In this document: positions 56,343-64,000 of the stretch, piece by piece
Numbering within the stretch: the first letter of the stretch is position 1
Layout: every line of letters begins with the position of its first letter
Source: Haloactinospora alba
Lineage (GTDB): Bacteria; Actinomycetota; Actinomycetes; Streptosporangiales; Streptosporangiaceae
Length of the DNA stretch: 64,000 nucleotides
Direction of reading: 5' to 3'
NCBI RefSeq assembly: GCF_006717075.1
Contig: NZ_VFQC01000001.1
Coordinates: 1,721,501 to 1,785,500 of the forward strand
The notes under the pieces: generated by a model
What the model was told of the DNA's origin: nothing
What the model saw: only the letters and a program-made list of their open reading frames with translations
Database searches by the model: none
Position numbers and translations under genes: made by a program

Positions 56343-59300
56343 CTACATCAGACTGAGCTGCGTGGAACGCGGCCCCCGCCGCCGCGGAGCCTCCTCACGG
56401 GCGACGACACCGGGATCCACATCCGACAGGAAACGCGAGGCCTTCCTGTCCCGCTGGTTCCGCCGCCTCGCCCACGTGAGGTAAAGACGCTCCTGCGCAC
56501 GCGTCATTCCCACGAAGAACAGCCGGCGCTCCTCCGCCAACTCCGCCGGGTCAACCTCGCTTCCCGGCCACCACAACGGAAGCACACCGTCCTCACACCC
56601 CACGATGAAAACCACCGGAAACTCGAGGCCCTTGGCCGCGTGCAACGTCAGAACAGAGATCGCATCCGCACGCGGATCGAGCGTGTCCACCTCGGCACCC
56701 AGCGCCACCTCACGACAGAACCCCTGCACGTCCGTACCGAAACGACGCGCCAACGGCGAAACAACCTCCACCGCCCGGTAGATCTCAGCGCTGCGCTGCT
56801 CGTAGCCTCCCGAACCGGACCTCTCCACGATCGCCTCGGCAGCCGTATGCACCCGGTCGATCACCGCGGCGGAACCCGCCGAGGACGCATAGGTCAGCTC
56901 CTGCACCAGCTCCTGCACCCCCGCGCGCGCGACCAGCGGGTCATGCGAGCGCTTCTGCACCGGTAACCCGCAACGCGACAACTCGTTGACCACAGCCCGC
57001 GACTGCGCGTCCGTGCGGTACAGCACCGCGATGTCGGAAAACCCGATCCCGCCGTGCCCGTCACCGTCCACCCGGCCGCTGTCCATCGCGTGGAACGACG
57101 CACCGCCCAACAGCTGCTCCGCCGTACGCGCCACGTAGGCCGCCTCGGCGCGCTCGTCCGCAGCCTCGTGCATCCCGACACGATGGGCGCTGTCGGACCG
57201 CTCCGGCACCAACACCCGGTCCGTCACCAGCGTCTCCGGGGCGATCGCCGACAGCGCACCCGCCACGATGTTGCGACCACTGCGGTAGTTCCGCCCCAGG
57301 TGAACCACCGGCGCCGTCGGATAGTCCCGCTCGAACCGCAGGAAGAACCCGACATCAGCCCCCCGGAAGCCATAGATCGCCTGGTCCGGGTCCCCGATCA
57401 CCGTCACGTTGGCGTCCGCCGGCGCCAACACCCACAGCAACCGGTACTGCAGCTCGTCCACATCCTGGTACTCGTCGACGGTGATCCACCGGAACCGTCT
57501 CCGGCACTCCGCCGCCACCTCCGGATCGTTCTCCAACAACCACACCGAGAGAACGATCAGGTCGTCGTAGTCCACCAGACCGCGGGACCGCAACGCCGTA
57601 ACGTAGCCCTGGGCCACCTCAGCGACCTCGGCGTCGTCCCCAGCCAACCCACCGCGCCGAAACCGCGACAGCTCGGCCTGCCACCGCCTCGCCGACCGCT
57701 GGTCTCCCAGCACCTCGGTCAGCACCGACTCCTGCCGGGCGGCATCAGCAACCTCGAACTCCCCGGGCAACCCCAACCGGGACCGGTAGGACCGCAACAA
57801 CCACATCCCCCACGAGTGGAACGTGGCAACCGTGACATCGTCCGCCTCGGCACCGACCAACCCCCGCAGCCGCTCCGCCATCTCGTCCGCGGCCCGGCGG
57901 GTGAAGGTGATCGCCAGGCACTCCCCAGCAGGAACCCCGCGTTCCAGGACAGCGTGCGCGATACGGTAGGTCACTGTTCGCGTCTTTCCGGTCCCCGGAC
58001 CCGCGACGATCAGCAACGGCCCCTCAGCGACCCCGGCCGCGGCACGCTGGTCAGGGTCCAGTCCCTCCAGCACACCGCCGCCACCGTCACCCCCGGCATC
58101 CGCGGAGGGATCCGCGGTGTCGACCGCCACCTCCGCGGGATACCCCTCCGCTGCCGACGCGGCAGCCGGGGGAGCGGAGGGGGGAGATCCCTCCTCGCGC
58201 GGGCCGCCAGCGGGCAACGCCTCCTCGCCGAATAACGCGGGAACGTCCCACGACCGCAACCGCTGCAACTCACCGGGCTCGAACAACCGGATCGTTCCGT
58301 ACTCCCCGTCGTAACCCGCCTGCCGGATCACCTCACCCGACCGCAGCCGCCGGATCGCCTCGGCCAACGGTTCCGAACGCCGCCGCACGTCATCGACAGG
58401 GACATCGTCCAGGATCGCCAGCTCCGGCCCGTGTTCCGCGGTCAACACGTCGATCTCACCACGGACCTTCTTGCTCTTCGGGCCGACCCCGAGAACCTCA
58501 CCCACGATCTCCGGAAGCGGAATCAGGTTGCTGTACCCCGCAGCTCCCTCAGGGGCAACCCCCGCGGCACGGTCGGCGAGCGCGTCCACCCGGTTCAGCA
58601 CCCCCACCGTCACCGGCTTCCCACACGTCGGACACCGCCCGCCGTGCGCACGGGTCTCGGCAGGATCCAGACGCGTCCCGCACTTGCGGTGACCGTCCAA
58701 GTGGTACTTCCCCTCCTCCGGAAAGAACTCCACGGACCCCGCGTACCCCCGCCCGGTCTCCAAGGCCCGACGGATGGCGAAGTAATCCACGTCGGTGTCG
58801 AACACGCTCGCTTCCCGACCCAGCATCGGCGGGGAGTGCGCGTCGGAATGACTCACCAGCGTGTACCCGTCCAACCCGGAGATACGCCAGTTCATCTCCG
58901 GATCGCTCGACAGCCCCGTCTCCAGGGCGAATATGTGCCCGGAGAGGTCGCGGTAACACTCCTCGATCGTGTTGAACCCGGCCTTGGACCCCAGGACAGC
59001 GAACCACGGCGTCCATATGTGAGCGGGAACCAGATACGCCCCGTCCCCACTCTCCAGAACGATCTCCAGCAGATCCCGGGAATCGAGACCAAGAATCGGA
59101 CGCCCGTCCGACCCCAGGTTCCCGATCGCCCCCAGCCGACGGTTGAACTCCTCGGCAGCAGCGAAATCCGGCATGTAACAGAGATGGTGCACCTTACGCG
59201 TGTAGTCGCCGTACTTGTAGATCGTCGATATCTCAACCGACAACATGAAACGCACAGCGCCCGAACACGCAGGGGGCAAACTACGGTCGAGCGAACGCTC

Positions 59301-59510
59301 GATATCCGGCCGCAGCCGGAACAACCCCGGCTCCGCCGGCCCCAACACCTCTTTCAAATGGGCGAACCACGCCGGATGGGTGAAATCACCCGTCCCCACA
59401 ACCGTGATCCCCTTACGCCGGGCCCACCACGTCAGATGCTCAATGTCGCAATCCTTACTGCAGGCCCGTGAATACTTCGAATGAATATGCAAATCAGCGT
59501 AGTAGCGCAC
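56343..59510 (-). CDS. endonuclease Q-like PHP nuclease fused to UvrD helicase
   Basis: 1055 residues. Residues 1-~420 resemble endonuclease Q, which nicks DNA 5' to deaminated bases: PHP motifs YADLHIHSKYSRACSKDCDIEHL, VVGTGDFTHPAWF and LVSHSDAHS. A Zn-ribbon segment (HRKCGTRL...CPTCGKP, three Cys) and a helix-hairpin-helix-like LPEIVGEVLGVGPKSKKV follow. A low-complexity Pro/Ala linker (~435-490) leads to an SF1A helicase: Walker A GPGTGKTRTVTYRIA (Lys509), FTRRAADEMAERL, VDEYQDVDELQYRLLW, GDPDQAIYGFRGADVGFF, VLTLHAAKGLEFPVVFIVG and RRLFFVGMTRAQERLYL. One protein could incise damaged DNA and unwind it. Convergent with the carboxylase. Confidence 0.88.
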   Translation of the reverse strand: MRYYADLHIHSKYSRACSKDCDIEHLTWWARRKGITVVGTGDFTHPAWFAHLKEVLGPAEPGLFRLRPDIERSLDRSLPPACSGAVRFMLSVEISTIYKYGDYTRKVHHLCYMPDFAAAEEFNRRLGAIGNLGSDGRPILGLDSRDLLEIVLESGDGAYLVPAHIWTPWFAVLGSKAGFNTIEECYRDLSGHIFALETGLSSDPEMNWRISGLDGYTLVSHSDAHSPPMLGREASVFDTDVDYFAIRRALETGRGYAGSVEFFPEEGKYHLDGHRKCGTRLDPAETRAHGGRCPTCGKPVTVGVLNRVDALADRAAGVAPEGAAGYSNLIPLPEIVGEVLGVGPKSKKVRGEIDVLTAEHGPELAILDDVPVDDVRRRSEPLAEAIRRLRSGEVIRQAGYDGEYGTIRLFEPGELQRLRSWDVPALFGEEALPAGGPREEGSPPSAPPAAASAAEGYPAEVAVDTADPSADAGGDGGGGVLEGLDPDQRAAAGVAEGPLLIVAGPGTGKTRTVTYRIAHAVLERGVPAGECLAITFTRRAADEMAERLRGLVGAEADDVTVATFHSWGMWLLRSYRSRLGLPGEFEVADAARQESVLTEVLGDQRSARRWQAELSRFRRGGLAGDDAEVAEVAQGYVTALRSRGLVDYDDLIVLSVWLLENDPEVAAECRRRFRWITVDEYQDVDELQYRLLWVLAPADANVTVIGDPDQAIYGFRGADVGFFLRFERDYPTAPVVHLGRNYRSGRNIVAGALSAIAPETLVTDRVLVPERSDSAHRVGMHEAADERAEAAYVARTAEQLLGGASFHAMDSGRVDGDGHGGIGFSDIAVLYRTDAQSRAVVNELSRCGLPVQKRSHDPLVARAGVQELVQELTYASSAGSAAVIDRVHTAAEAIVERSGSGGYEQRSAEIYRAVEVVSPLARRFGTDVQGFCREVALGAEVDTLDPRADAISVLTLHAAKGLEFPVVFIVGCEDGVLPLWWPGSEVDPAELAEERRLFFVGMTRAQERLYLTWARRRNQRDRKASRFLSDVDPGVVAREEAPRRRGPRSTQLSLM

Positions 59511-59574
59511 CCGAACAACCCTGTCAGCAGATCACCATGCTCCACAGCACCCCAGGACACACCACAACAGCCGG

Positions 59575-60594
59575 TCACGCCCCCTCGTCACCCTCTGAGA
59601 GGCGCCGCAGCACCCCGTAGGTGCGGTTGGAACGCGCCGCTTCCCGTTGCGCCGACGCCGTCACGTCAATGTAGGACTGCGACGACGCGACCGACGTATG
59701 ACCCAGCAACCGCATGATCTCGGTGACCGAGGCCCCGTCCTCCGCCAACCGTGTGGCGAACGTGTGCCGGAGCGCGTGCACCAGTGTCCCGCGCGCCACC
59801 CGATCATGCACCCCAGCGTGCTTGTAGCACTGGCGGACCAGGTACTGCAGCCCACCTCGGCGCAAGCCCTCCCCGCGGTTGTCCACCAACAACGGGTCCG
59901 TTCCCCGCACCTGCACACCGAACCGCGTCTCCCGGCTACGCAGGTACGTCTCGATCAGCTCCTCGAGGGGAGGTTCGATCGGCAACGAACGTACCCGCCC
60001 CCCTTTTCCCAACGCCCGGACACGGCGCTCCCCGGGACGACCCCCCAACGAGTCCACCCGCAGCGCCAGCATCTCCGCGGAGCGCAACCCGGTCAGCAGC
60101 GCCAGCGCCAGCACCGCGATGTCGCGTTCCGGCCATGGGTCCCGAGCCTTCCGACATCCCGCGGCGAGCGCCTCCAGTAGCTGCTCCGGCGTGTCCTCAC
60201 CCAGCAACGGCTTGGGCTCCGCCGGTTGCAACCGAGGACGGCGCACCGCCGACATCGGGTTTCCCCCCACGATCCCCTCGGCCACCAGGAACCCGAAGAA
60301 CCCGTTCCACGTCGACCACGCGCGCACCACACTCGACGCCGCCCGCTCCGAGGCGAAATCCGCGAACGCCTGACGCAGCACCCCACCCGTCAGGTCCTCC
60401 AGCCACAGCTCGGCGCGTTCACAGCCGCGCCCCTGGGCCACACATCCCAACACCCCGGTCAGATCACGGCGGTAGGCGGCAAGGGTATGGGAGGAGGGTT
60501 TCTCCGCGCTCCGCACCACCAGGTACCTCTCGATGGCATCGACCGCCCGCATCGGTGACGCCTCAGCCTCCACAGCACTCATGTCTCCCAGCAT
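59575..60594 (-). CDS. XerC/XerD-type tyrosine recombinase
   Basis: 339 residues. An N-terminal core-binding domain (AIERYLVVRSAEKPSSHTLAAYRRDLTGVL) precedes the catalytic domain. Active-site residues: Arg in LLTGLRSAEMLALRVD, Lys in LGKGGRVRSLPI, His-x-x-Arg in HALRHTFATRLAEDG, His in LLGHTSVASSQSYIDV and the nucleophilic Tyr in that last segment. Length and motifs fit chromosome-type Xer proteins rather than phage integrases, but a dif site was not found, so an alternative site-specific role is possible. ATG 60594 is used; ATG 60582 is also possible. It is 64 bp upstream of the EndoQ-UvrD gene on the same strand. Confidence 0.85.
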   Translation of the reverse strand: MLGDMSAVEAEASPMRAVDAIERYLVVRSAEKPSSHTLAAYRRDLTGVLGCVAQGRGCERAELWLEDLTGGVLRQAFADFASERAASSVVRAWSTWNGFFGFLVAEGIVGGNPMSAVRRPRLQPAEPKPLLGEDTPEQLLEALAAGCRKARDPWPERDIAVLALALLTGLRSAEMLALRVDSLGGRPGERRVRALGKGGRVRSLPIEPPLEELIETYLRSRETRFGVQVRGTDPLLVDNRGEGLRRGGLQYLVRQCYKHAGVHDRVARGTLVHALRHTFATRLAEDGASVTEIMRLLGHTSVASSQSYIDVTASAQREAARSNRTYGVLRRLSEGDEGA

Positions 60595-60743
60595 CCCCGG
60601 TTCCGGCGGACGCGATCACCAACCAGCCCGCCGTTGTCCGGAAACCACATCCATCCACGCAGAGAGTAGGGGAGTAGGCGACGGCGTCACCCACCCTCAG
60701 CCGCACAACCCACGCGCGAGGCGCCGTAACGCTGCGGTCCCGG

Positions 60744-62090
60744 TCAGGGGATGCGCCGCGCGACCACGGTCGACACCGTGTGTAGCGTCCACTCCAGCGG
60801 TCCGTGGCGAAGGAGCATCCGCCAGAGAGCGGTACCGGCGAGGGACCCCAGCAGTACGCTCCATGCCAGGTTGTCCGTCAGCCAGGCCAGGGGAGTGCCG
60901 GACAGCAGTGCGTGGTCGGCAACCCAGATCGCCAGGATGTGCCCGGCGTAGGTCGTCAGAGCCAGCGCGCCCAGGGCCGCCAACGGGAACAGGAGCCAGG
61001 AGAGGTAGCGGGCGGCCAGCAGACATGTTCCCAGGACGGCTATGGCGACCCCACCGGCCCCGTACACCTCGAACGGGGTTCCGCTGTGCGGAGCGGCGGC
61101 CAGCAGCCACGTCCAGTCGCCGGTGGGGACGGTTCCCCCCAGCTCGGTACGCAGGGTGTCGGCGAGGGACTGTTCGCTCCCGTAGCCCTGCGCCTGCTGG
61201 GAGCGGAACGCCGCATCGAGGCGTTCACTCCCCCCAACGGCCATCGCGAGCCACGACCCGCCGTAGGCCAGGACGGCTGTTCCCGTCCCAACCGCGGTCA
61301 GGACCCACTGCACCCGTGCTGTTCCCAAGCGCAACCGTCCGATGGCCAGTCCCGCCAGCACGAACGGCATCCAGGTGACGGCAGGGTAGGAGCCGGTCAG
61401 CAGGAAGGCGACGATCCCTTCCCCGGACAGCGCCACCAGGGGGTCGTGGGTGTTGATCCAGGCAACGGAAACCGCCAACGGCCCGCTTTCCAACATCCCG
61501 CGCAGCACGAACGAGGAAACCGGCCCCACAACGGCCAGTACGGCCGCCGTTCCGGCCACGACCTTCCACCGTTCCCGCATGAACGGAACCGCCAGGACGA
61601 AGAACACGGCGTAATAGGACAGGATGATCGCCGGACCGGTCTCCAGCATGGTCAGCAGTGTCCCCACCGGCAGCATGCACAGGGCCCGGATCACGACTCG
61701 CCACAGCGCGACTCCCATCTCCCCACCGGACTTCGGCGTGGCACCCCCCGAGAGCAGCGCGACCGACACGCCGGCCAGTACCGCGAACAGGGCTGCTGCG
61801 CGTCCCGACACCACCGGGATCAACGGGTTGTCGGAACCGCCGCCCAGGGAGGTCCCCAGGCCGAGGTGCACCACGAACATCCCCACGATGGCCAGGCCGC
61901 GCGCCACGTCGATCCCGAGCAACCGCCCGGGGCCGTAACCGGGGAAAAGACGCGGGAACGCGAAGCGTCGGGAAGTGGAAGCAGGGGAGGGGGGAGGCGT
62001 GTGTGCCACTGGTCGCACACGTTCCGCCTCCGCGATCGGAGAGTTGGCGTCGCCCATGTGGATCGGGGAGAGGTCGTCGCGGTCCGTCAC
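60744..62090 (-). CDS. HGSNAT/DUF418-type membrane acyltransferase-like protein
   Basis: 448 residues from GTG 62090 (gggag 9 nt upstream); ATG 62057 is an alternative. After a polar Ser/Pro-rich N-terminus, GRLLGIDVARGLAIVGMFVVHLGLG is the hallmark of the HGSNAT_cat/DUF1624 family. About 10-11 membrane helices follow. LTTYAGHILAIWVADHALL near the end resembles the C-terminal DUF418 segment. Bacterial members are thought to acylate or export glycan or lipid components; the substrate here is unknown. It lies upstream of the Xer-type gene on the same strand, with a gap of 149 bp. Confidence 0.78.
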   Translation of the reverse strand: MTDRDDLSPIHMGDANSPIAEAERVRPVAHTPPPSPASTSRRFAFPRLFPGYGPGRLLGIDVARGLAIVGMFVVHLGLGTSLGGGSDNPLIPVVSGRAAALFAVLAGVSVALLSGGATPKSGGEMGVALWRVVIRALCMLPVGTLLTMLETGPAIILSYYAVFFVLAVPFMRERWKVVAGTAAVLAVVGPVSSFVLRGMLESGPLAVSVAWINTHDPLVALSGEGIVAFLLTGSYPAVTWMPFVLAGLAIGRLRLGTARVQWVLTAVGTGTAVLAYGGSWLAMAVGGSERLDAAFRSQQAQGYGSEQSLADTLRTELGGTVPTGDWTWLLAAAPHSGTPFEVYGAGGVAIAVLGTCLLAARYLSWLLFPLAALGALALTTYAGHILAIWVADHALLSGTPLAWLTDNLAWSVLLGSLAGTALWRMLLRHGPLEWTLHTVSTVVARRIP

Positions 62091-62753
62091 CGTTCGATGC
62101 TCCCGCGAAACATAGCAAAAAGCACCCGTATCCCACGGCTTTTCGTCAATGGACGTGACAACTGGCCGGAGGTGCGCCCCTCCCACACCATCACGGACGA
62201 GAAACCCCACAAAAGGTCATCAATGCTCCAAAATCATGTATAACGCAATTTATGCATGAAAAGTACGATCGACCATAAAGCGGTAGAGGGGGGATGAAAG
62301 GGGCAGAACAAGCCAACAACAGGACCGGCAGGCGAACCGGTGCGTACCAGTTCGCAACCGTGCCGAACCGACCCTTGGCTGTCTTGCTGTCCTTTCGCCG
62401 AACAGGGCGCGGCACGGGCTGCACCCACGGGACACGGACAGGTGCGACGACGCGTACGACAAATCGGCGATGCCGAGGAACCGGCAGAATCCAGCACGGC
62501 ATCGGCGGCGCCGCGGAACACGTCGGAGGCGCCCGCGCCGTTCACCGCACCCGACACACCGCGACACGACGAGCCGCCGAAGCGGCCCGGGCGCCGGTCG
62601 CATGCCGCTGTGCCAGCGGAACGCACCGCCGACAGAACGGCCCTCAACCCCTCTCGCTCCCACCTCCCAAACACGCCGATAAGAAACATTATGTAAAGTA
62701 ATACGGGTGCGGCACTTCCCCGGCGGGCGCCGTAGGGCAGTTATCCTGCAAGG
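62091..62753. other. 663-bp intergenic region, possibly with a small gene
   Basis: Two AT-rich patches (about 62223-62280 and 62678-62705, the second containing cattatgtaaagtaatacg) flank GC-rich sequence. The first probably holds the promoter for the membrane acyltransferase-like gene. A plus-strand frame 62340-62696 is listed separately with low confidence. No repeats or RNA genes recognised. Confidence 0.4.
62340..62696 (+). CDS. possible hypothetical protein, 118 residues
   Basis: From GTG 62340 the frame is rich in Ala, Pro, Glu, Asp and Arg (QIGDAEEPAESSTASAAPRN, PFTAPDTPRHDEPPKRPG). GC3 is moderately high, but no family is recognised, there is no clean ribosome site, and overlapping frames exist on both strands. 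It may be non-coding. Confidence 0.22.
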   Translation: MRTSSQPCRTDPWLSCCPFAEQGAARAAPTGHGQVRRRVRQIGDAEEPAESSTASAAPRNTSEAPAPFTAPDTPRHDEPPKRPGRRSHAAVPAERTADRTALNPSRSHLPNTPIRNIM

Positions 62754-62939
62754 ATGGACCTTACGATCGTGTGCCAGGGGTGCCAAGGAAGTGGCCTACG
62801 CGTGAACGTCGTCGGTTACACCGGTAGCGACCTCTACGGCGAGATGGTGGTGCCGCGGCCCTGCGGTGACTGCCACGGCTCCGGACGGATCCTGACCACG
62901 GGATGGTCGGCTGTTCCCGACCCCGGTGACACCGCGTGA
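62754..62939 (+). CDS. small zinc-finger protein (DnaJ-type CxxCxG pair)
   Basis: 61 residues. Two CxxCxGxG-type motifs, IVCQGCQGSG (residues ~5-14) and PRPCGDCHGSGRI (~35-47), are like half of the DnaJ central zinc domain and would bind one Zn2+. No other DnaJ domain is present. Similar tiny cysteine-rich proteins are common in actinomycetes and of unknown function. ATG 62754 follows an AT-rich promoter-like patch. It converges on the acyltransferase gene with a 17-bp gap. Confidence 0.65.
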   Translation: MDLTIVCQGCQGSGLRVNVVGYTGSDLYGEMVVPRPCGDCHGSGRILTTGWSAVPDPGDTA

Positions 62940-62956
62940 GCGTTCCCCGCACCGAA

Positions 62957-63970
62957 TCACCCGAGTCGTAACCAGCCGGTACGTACGTGCCACTGCCCGC
63001 CGTTGCGGAGATGTTCCACAACCGCGCGTTCCAACCGGGTCCGTTGCGGGGCCTCGTCCGGTCTGACCTCGGGCATGCCGAACACGAACCGGAAGACGTC
63101 GGTGTTCCCGGGGTTCTGGCGTTCCACCAGCGTGAACCGCCGCTGGAACGCCATGATGTTGCTCGCGGGATCCAGGTACTCGGCGAGCTGCGGGTCCAGC
63201 AACCATGACGTGCACGTCGCCACCGGATAGTCCGTGCCGAGACACGAGCGGAAGAACGGGCGGGCGCGCGTCAGCGACTCCTCCACTCCCCGAGCGTCCA
63301 ATGGCCCTTCCGCCGGGATATGGACGCGGAGCGCTGGTTGGCCGGGGTGCAGTTCCGCGGGCAGGGAGGCCGCTTCCGAGGCGGGGTACCATGTCACGGC
63401 CGCCTGCTCGGCCAGAACGTTGGGTTCGAACTGCAGGCGCCCCAAGGCGTACAGGCCGGCCCGGAAGTGCAGCGCTATCCAGGACGCGGTCTCCAGCCCC
63501 ACACGGCCGAACATCCTGCGTGTCTGGGCGACGTGGCGCCCAACGTCCCCCAGGGTCGCTGCCGTGGCCTCCCATGGAACACCGAGCCGACGGTGAACCT
63601 CCGCCAGGTGGGGCACGGCGGCCGCGAAAGCGAACACGGAAGCGCACCGTAGCCGCGGATCGTCGGCCTCCACCAGGGCGGGCCAGTGACGCCACTCCGG
63701 CGTTCGGGTGTACAGGTCGGCGACCACCTGGGCGTACATGCGCTCCAGCAGCCACCACAGTTCCGGCGGCCACGAGTCATCGGGCCACCAGTGCACGAGT
63801 TCGGTGGCGTCCTCGTCGGCCAGTCCGAAGACGGAAAGCGCACCGCTTGCCTCCCAACGGGGCGGAAGCGGCACTCCTCCGGACGGTCGCGGCAACTGTG
63901 CGGCCTGGTACAGCCACGCCTCCGTCGTCTCCGAGAGACCGAAGCGTTCGACGACAGTATCGGTGTCCAT
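62957..63970 (-). CDS. NAT_N/GNAT_C-type acyltransferase-domain protein
   Basis: 337 residues. The N-terminal half (VERFGLSETTEAWLYQAAQ, VFAFAAAVPHLAEVHRRLGVPWEATAATLGDVGRHV) is a helical domain like NAT_N. The C-terminal half (FRAGLYALGRLQFEPNVL, LRVHIPAEGPLDARGVEESLTRARPFFRSCLG, PVATCTSWLLDPQL, VFRFVFG) resembles the GNAT_C domain found in many actinomycete proteins. These are GNAT-fold acyltransferases of unknown acceptor. ATG 63970. The stop lies 17 bp from the small zinc-finger gene. Confidence 0.75.
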   Translation of the reverse strand: MDTDTVVERFGLSETTEAWLYQAAQLPRPSGGVPLPPRWEASGALSVFGLADEDATELVHWWPDDSWPPELWWLLERMYAQVVADLYTRTPEWRHWPALVEADDPRLRCASVFAFAAAVPHLAEVHRRLGVPWEATAATLGDVGRHVAQTRRMFGRVGLETASWIALHFRAGLYALGRLQFEPNVLAEQAAVTWYPASEAASLPAELHPGQPALRVHIPAEGPLDARGVEESLTRARPFFRSCLGTDYPVATCTSWLLDPQLAEYLDPASNIMAFQRRFTLVERQNPGNTDVFRFVFGMPEVRPDEAPQRTRLERAVVEHLRNGGQWHVRTGWLRLG

Positions 63971-64000
63971 TCCCCCATCGTCGCTGACGGCGACCGGTGT

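Overview
The window is high-GC DNA (roughly 70% by eye) with dense genes, GTG/TTG starts and strong GC3 bias. Gene content is typical of an actinomycete: a fused biotin carboxylase/BCCP/carboxyltransferase, a DUF4429-SHOCT protein, a DtxR-family regulator, an EndoQ-UvrD fusion and a GlxA-type AraC regulator. A filamentous actinomycete close to Nocardiopsaceae is the best guess, but nothing here fixes the genus.

Layout. 1-15.7 kb is core and catabolic sequence: the tail of an FAD-linked oxidoreductase, a DUF421 protein, an atypical aconitase-family enzyme, an SDR, a methyltransferase, a DAACS symporter, RNase Z, an alpha/beta hydrolase, an AraC/cupin pair, an amidase, a sulfotransferase, biotin synthase and a DinB-like protein. 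16-31.5 kb holds a sugar-porter MFS gene with palindromic operator candidates, a DUF2254 protein, a TetR/oxidoreductase divergent pair, a fused aminodeoxychorismate synthase, a glucokinase/ROK divergent pair and a DtxR regulator. A three-gene minus-strand operon (ADP-ribosylglycohydrolase, tautomerase-like, FhuF-like Fe-S protein), a uroporphyrinogen-III synthase and a secreted RlpA-like protein complete this part.

32.1-38.9 kb is a complete Tn3-family transposon. It has 36-bp terminal inverted repeats with one mismatch and a perfect 5-bp target duplication (cagaa). It carries tnpA, tnpR, a candidate res region, a nested and decayed IS with its own inverted repeats, an IS30-like scrap, and an AT-richer two-gene cargo. 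The cargo is a secreted peptide precursor (signal peptide, acidic propeptide, hydrophobic two-cysteine C-terminal domain) followed by a three-helix membrane protein. That layout is what a bacteriocin and its immunity protein would look like, and it is the best candidate here for an undescribed system. A degraded IS5-type transposase lies just right of the transposon.

39-64 kb returns to chromosomal genes. These include a VOC protein, small membrane proteins, a tyrosine recombinase followed by an unrecognised 463-residue protein, an ankyrin protein, a NUDIX hydrolase, an amino-acid permease and DUF4429. They continue with a minus-strand exonuclease III/hydrolase/HAD run, the 1819-residue carboxylase, the EndoQ-UvrD fusion, a Xer-like recombinase, an HGSNAT/DUF418-like membrane protein, a tiny zinc-finger protein and an NAT_N/GNAT_C acyltransferase. 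No tRNA, rRNA or CRISPR array was seen.
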